Below are positions 31,507-33,207 of a DNA stretch of 33,207 nt, piece by piece. The position numbers were made by a program, and so were the translations under genes. Position 1 is the stretch's first letter, and every line of letters begins with the position of its first letter. The notes under the pieces are model-generated. The model made no database searches and had not been told where the DNA came from. It worked only from the letters and a program-made list of their open reading frames with translations. The stretch covers positions 1-33,207 of the forward strand of contig JAIERY010000336.1 of the NCBI GenBank assembly GCA_019746425.1. The letters run 5' to 3'. This stretch comes from Cytophagaceae bacterium (lineage in GTDB: Bacteria > Bacteroidota > Bacteroidia > Cytophagales > Cytophagaceae).

Positions 31507-31633
31507 CCGTCATTCCCCCGCAGGCGGGAATCTCCGCTAAGAAATTATAAAATATAATTTAATAGAGGATGTATCTATGATGTACCCCATTATTCCGAAT
31601 GTGTACAGAAGGACGAGATCCCCGCCTGCGGGC
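31507..31633. repeat. Composite inverted repeat with dRS3-like arms, degenerate copy 3
   Basis: The left arm reads CCGTCATTCCCCCGCAGGCG then GGAATCTC (31507-31534). The right arm is GAGATCCCCGCCTGCGGGC (31615-31633), in which the terminal GGGAATGACG has decayed to GGGCAAAAT. The GCAGGCGGG core is shared with copy 2. The middle is unrelated AT-rich sequence. Confidence 0.75.
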
Positions 31634-31649
31634 AAAATAAATAAAGAAC

Positions 31650-31696
31650 TTGGCGCGAACTTAAGGGGAGCAAGCGGGTTCGCGCCAGTTTTTTTG
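31650..31696 (+). terminator. Strong GC-rich hairpin with T run, not next to any stop codon
   Basis: GGCGCGAAC (31652-31660) is perfectly complementary to GTTCGCGCC (31678-31686), with a 17-base loop, followed by AGTTTTTTTG. It looks like an intrinsic terminator on the plus strand but lies about 240 bases after the nearest plus-strand stop (cysteine desulfurase). It could end a long 3' UTR, an unannotated small RNA, or minus-strand transcription from the glycine-rich gene. Confidence 0.6.
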
Positions 31697-31720
31697 TTAA
31701 TTAAATGTGTTCGCGCTATT

Positions 31721-31817
31721 GGAGCTGTCTCAAAAGTCCACTTTGCTAAATTTCATCTTTGTTTTTGAGCAAATTTCGAATATATTTTTTCAAAAATCAG
31801 ACTTTTGAGACAGCCTC
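31721..31817. mobile_element. 97-bp MITE-like element or IS remnant with GCTGTCTCAAAAGTC ends
   Basis: GCTGTCTCAAAAGTC at 31724-31738 is the exact reverse complement of 31800-31814. The outer bases are GGA on the left and CTC on the right. The 61 bases between are AT-rich and non-coding. TGTCTCAAAA-type ends occur on transposase-bearing insertion sequences (IS1182-like, from memory), so this is probably a non-autonomous derivative or end-to-end deletion product. No clear target duplication was seen. Confidence 0.65.
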
Positions 31818-31892
31818 TTTTTTACATCTAATCATAATCTGGTTTTTATAATATTAACGCCTGTAGTATAATCGAATTAAAATTACTATTGA

Positions 31893-32747
31893 TTATTTTT
31901 TAATTACTCTAATTTGTCCATCTCTACCGTCACTTGCACTAGGAAAACCATAGCCCCCTAATCCACCTCTTCCACCGAAAACTTTAAGAATTATTTTCTC
32001 CTCATAAGAACTTGCCTTCTCGCCGCGAAAAGTAATCGTAATATTTCCTCCATCTCCTCCGGGTTTAGGAGCATATGGTTTTTGAACACTTCCGCTTGTG
32101 ATCCCTGCTTCTTCACCATTTCTACCTTCTGTAGAAAATGTAATGCTTTCAACCTCCGGATTTATGTTGATGGTTTTATTTAATTCAGGAAAAGATGAAC
32201 ATTTAATTTTAATGCTCAATGGATATGCAGAACCCTTTATATAAGAAACATCCAATTCTAAATCATAAGGTGATGCTGAATTAATACCAAAATAATATTC
32301 ATTTGATGCCGGTCGCTTCATTTTGACAAAACATGTATATTTTTTATCTGGACTATCTTTATGAGAAACAATCATTTGAATACACGCAAAACCATCTACA
32401 AAAGGCATATTCATGTATGTATTACTGGTAACAAACTTGCCTGTAGAAGCTCCATAAATCGTTTCCTCGGTTCCTCCTTTAATTTCAATATCAAATTGAT
32501 TTTTTGCCAAGCCTTCTTTTCCTTTGATAGGAGTTCTCATTACTGAGCCATCTTTTTTATATGCAATAATTTGAATTTTAAATCTTTGATTAAGCTCCAT
32601 TTCAAGATTGTTCTTATCAACCACCTGATCATTAATAACAAAATCAACCCCCAAGGAATCTATTTCGGAAGGAGTAAGCTTAATATTGTTCTGGGCATAG
32701 CTTGATACCACTAAAAAAATGGTTAAAATCATTAAAAAATTTTTCAT
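31893..32747 (-). CDS. Secreted hypothetical protein with glycine-rich C terminus
   Basis: A 284-aa exported protein I cannot assign to a family. A clear signal peptide (MKNFLMILTIFLVVSSYAQ) is followed by a beta-rich region of about 190 residues without recognised motifs (LTPSEIDSLGVDFVINDQ, FDIEIKGGTEETIYGAS, KKYTCFVKMKRPASNEYYFG). From about residue 205 comes a glycine-rich module: FSTEGRNGEEAG, PKPGGDGGNITITFRG and VFGGRGGLGGYGFPSASDGR, then DGQIRVIKK at the end. This GGxGGxGG pattern with interspersed beta strands resembles glycine-rich surface repeats in other bacteria. No sorting domain or lipobox is present, so it is probably periplasmic or outer-membrane associated. It has its own transcription unit. 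Confidence 0.8.
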   Translation of the reverse strand: MKNFLMILTIFLVVSSYAQNNIKLTPSEIDSLGVDFVINDQVVDKNNLEMELNQRFKIQIIAYKKDGSVMRTPIKGKEGLAKNQFDIEIKGGTEETIYGASTGKFVTSNTYMNMPFVDGFACIQMIVSHKDSPDKKYTCFVKMKRPASNEYYFGINSASPYDLELDVSYIKGSAYPLSIKIKCSSFPELNKTININPEVESITFSTEGRNGEEAGITSGSVQKPYAPKPGGDGGNITITFRGEKASSYEEKIILKVFGGRGGLGGYGFPSASDGRDGQIRVIKK

Positions 32748-32940
32748 AACAATTCGGGTTAAAGTTTAATTGATAAAAATGTGAGGTAACTTTAAAAAAA
32801 CAAAAGAGTCTAAAAAATTGTAAAAATATTTCTGAATGCATAATTATCTTCAATTGGCTGCCACTCATTGAGCTGATTGATTTTTATAGTGAAATATCAA
32901 TAGCGTCCTAAACCATCTAAAAAGAAAGGGAGCGTTTTCC

Positions 32941-32964
32941 TTTGCAGGCGTGCACGCCTGCAAA
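32941..32964. repeat. Perfect 24-bp palindrome
   Basis: TTTGCAGGCGTG is followed directly by its reverse complement CACGCCTGCAAA. It marks the point where sequence character changes from AT-rich to mixed. It is not followed by a T run, so a simple terminator is unlikely; it could be a protein-binding site or the end of a repeat element. Confidence 0.7.
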
Positions 32965-33109
32965 CTACGAATTTCACAAACAAACAGCTAAAATTTCTAT
33001 CTTTGTTTCGGCTATTCCGCCTAGGTTGGCGAAAGTTATCAGTGTGGATGCCGAGGTTTCGCCTTGGTTAGTACACTCTCATTATGTGAAGGAAATTTAT
33101 AAAGCTTCA

Positions 33110-33137
33110 GGTGGTTGGCCAAAAAGGCGCAACCACC
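33110..33137. other. Two-part stem-loop near window end
   Basis: GGTGGTTG (33110-33117) pairs with CAACCACC (33130-33137), and inside it GCC (33118-33120) pairs with GGC (33126-33128) around an AAAAA loop with one bulged G. This gives 11 pairs, mostly G-C. No T run follows, so this looks like structured RNA or a repeat unit rather than a terminator. Confidence 0.5.
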
Positions 33138-33207
33138 CTTTAGATTTACACCATATAAATAATCTAAGACTATTATTACTATAAAGATTTTCTTTTTTGC
33201 TTCTTTT

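Larger units (their letters stand above)
31414..31892. other. Gene-free region made of repeats and hairpins
   Basis: The 479 bases between the cysteine desulfurase and the glycine-rich protein hold no supported gene. From left to right there is a short dispersed repeat (31419), composite repeat copy 3 (31507), a GC-rich terminator-like hairpin (31650) and a 97-bp element with inverted ends (31721). The clustering suggests a preferred landing site for small mobile repeats. Confidence 0.75.
32748..33207. other. Hairpin-rich region at window end with no supported gene
   Basis: The first 190 bases are AT-rich and should include the promoter of the glycine-rich gene. From 32941 the base composition changes and three potential hairpins follow: a perfect 24-bp palindrome (32941-32964), CCGAGG-TTTCG-CCTTGG (33051-33066) and a stem at 33110-33137. 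An ATG-initiated frame of 80 codons (32942-33184) runs through all of them, starting inside the palindrome and ending in LHHINNLRLLLL. It has no recognisable family and I do not call it a gene. Confidence 0.5.

Noticed and set aside
17321-31633. CRISPR array
   Set aside because: The repeated palindromic units are far apart and paired in inverted orientation; nowhere are there regularly spaced direct repeats with unique spacers, and no cas genes are present.
31577-31768. 63-codon open frame in the repeat cluster
   Set aside because: It runs across the right arm of composite repeat copy 3, the orphan hairpin and into the 97-bp element, so its sequence is explained by non-coding repeats.
32942-33184. 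80-codon open frame at the window end
   Set aside because: It starts inside a perfect palindrome, passes through two further hairpins and resembles no family I know. It is kept only as part of the structured-region entry.

Overview
The window is a stretch of chromosome from a Bacteroidota bacterium, most likely a Cytophagales/Chitinophagales-type environmental member. The evidence is two secreted proteins ending in type IX secretion (type A) sorting domains, CheY-like receivers of the 'VDDDxVxNF ... KPLTEEKL' type, a Bacteroidota-style glmM, a GH92 lipoprotein, an acyl-CoA-binding protein, and AT-rich promoters without clear Shine-Dalgarno sites. It is mostly a mosaic of short housekeeping operons. 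No prophage, complete IS, CRISPR array, rRNA or tRNA was recognised.

Layout. 1-1873 (+): OmpR-type response regulator (cut by the window edge) overlapping its histidine kinase. 1874-4005 (-): four single-domain receivers with a small DUF983 membrane protein among them. 4077-6649 (-): acyl-CoA-binding protein and a GH92 alpha-mannosidase lipoprotein. 6762-7163 (-): a HepT/DUF86-like protein whose HEPN catalytic motif has been erased. 7223-9303 (+): THUMP-type RNA methyltransferase and a diacylglycerol-kinase-family lipid kinase, convergent across a perfect hairpin with a membrane-anchored metallophosphoesterase (9360-10559, -). 10629-11429 (+): VOC protein and DUF427 protein. 11633-12568 (-): unrecognised propeller-like protein. 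12722-17168 (-): CopA copper ATPase and DsbD, a plausible copper/thiol pair. 17536-20024 (-): M20 dipeptidase and a PLP enzyme of the ACC deaminase/D-cysteine desulfhydrase family that has no normal start codon. 20171-22208 (+): RluA/RluD pseudouridine synthase and an EamA transporter. 22565-27754 (+): two tandem paralogous T9SS-secreted multidomain proteins. 27901-28707 (-): MazG. 28899-31413 (+): glmM overlapping a NifS/IscS cysteine desulfurase. 31893-32747 (-): secreted glycine-rich protein. The last 300 bases hold hairpin-rich sequence without a convincing gene.

The least expected content lies between the genes. Three copies of a composite inverted repeat, whose arms are themselves ATTCCC-N8-GGGAAT-type palindromes (like the neisserial dRS3 core), sit at 17321, 21237 and 31507. 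A second MITE-like family with TTGTCATCC termini sits at 18983 and 27780, with a half copy at 12653. A 97-bp element with GCTGTCTCAAAAGTC termini sits at 31721, and a perfect 38-bp palindrome at 25016. One dRS3-like copy ends 4 bases before the GTG start of the EamA transporter. I did not find a clear new multi-gene system. The best leads are the receiver cluster, the catalytically erased HepT homologue, the repeat families and the non-canonical start of the PLP enzyme.
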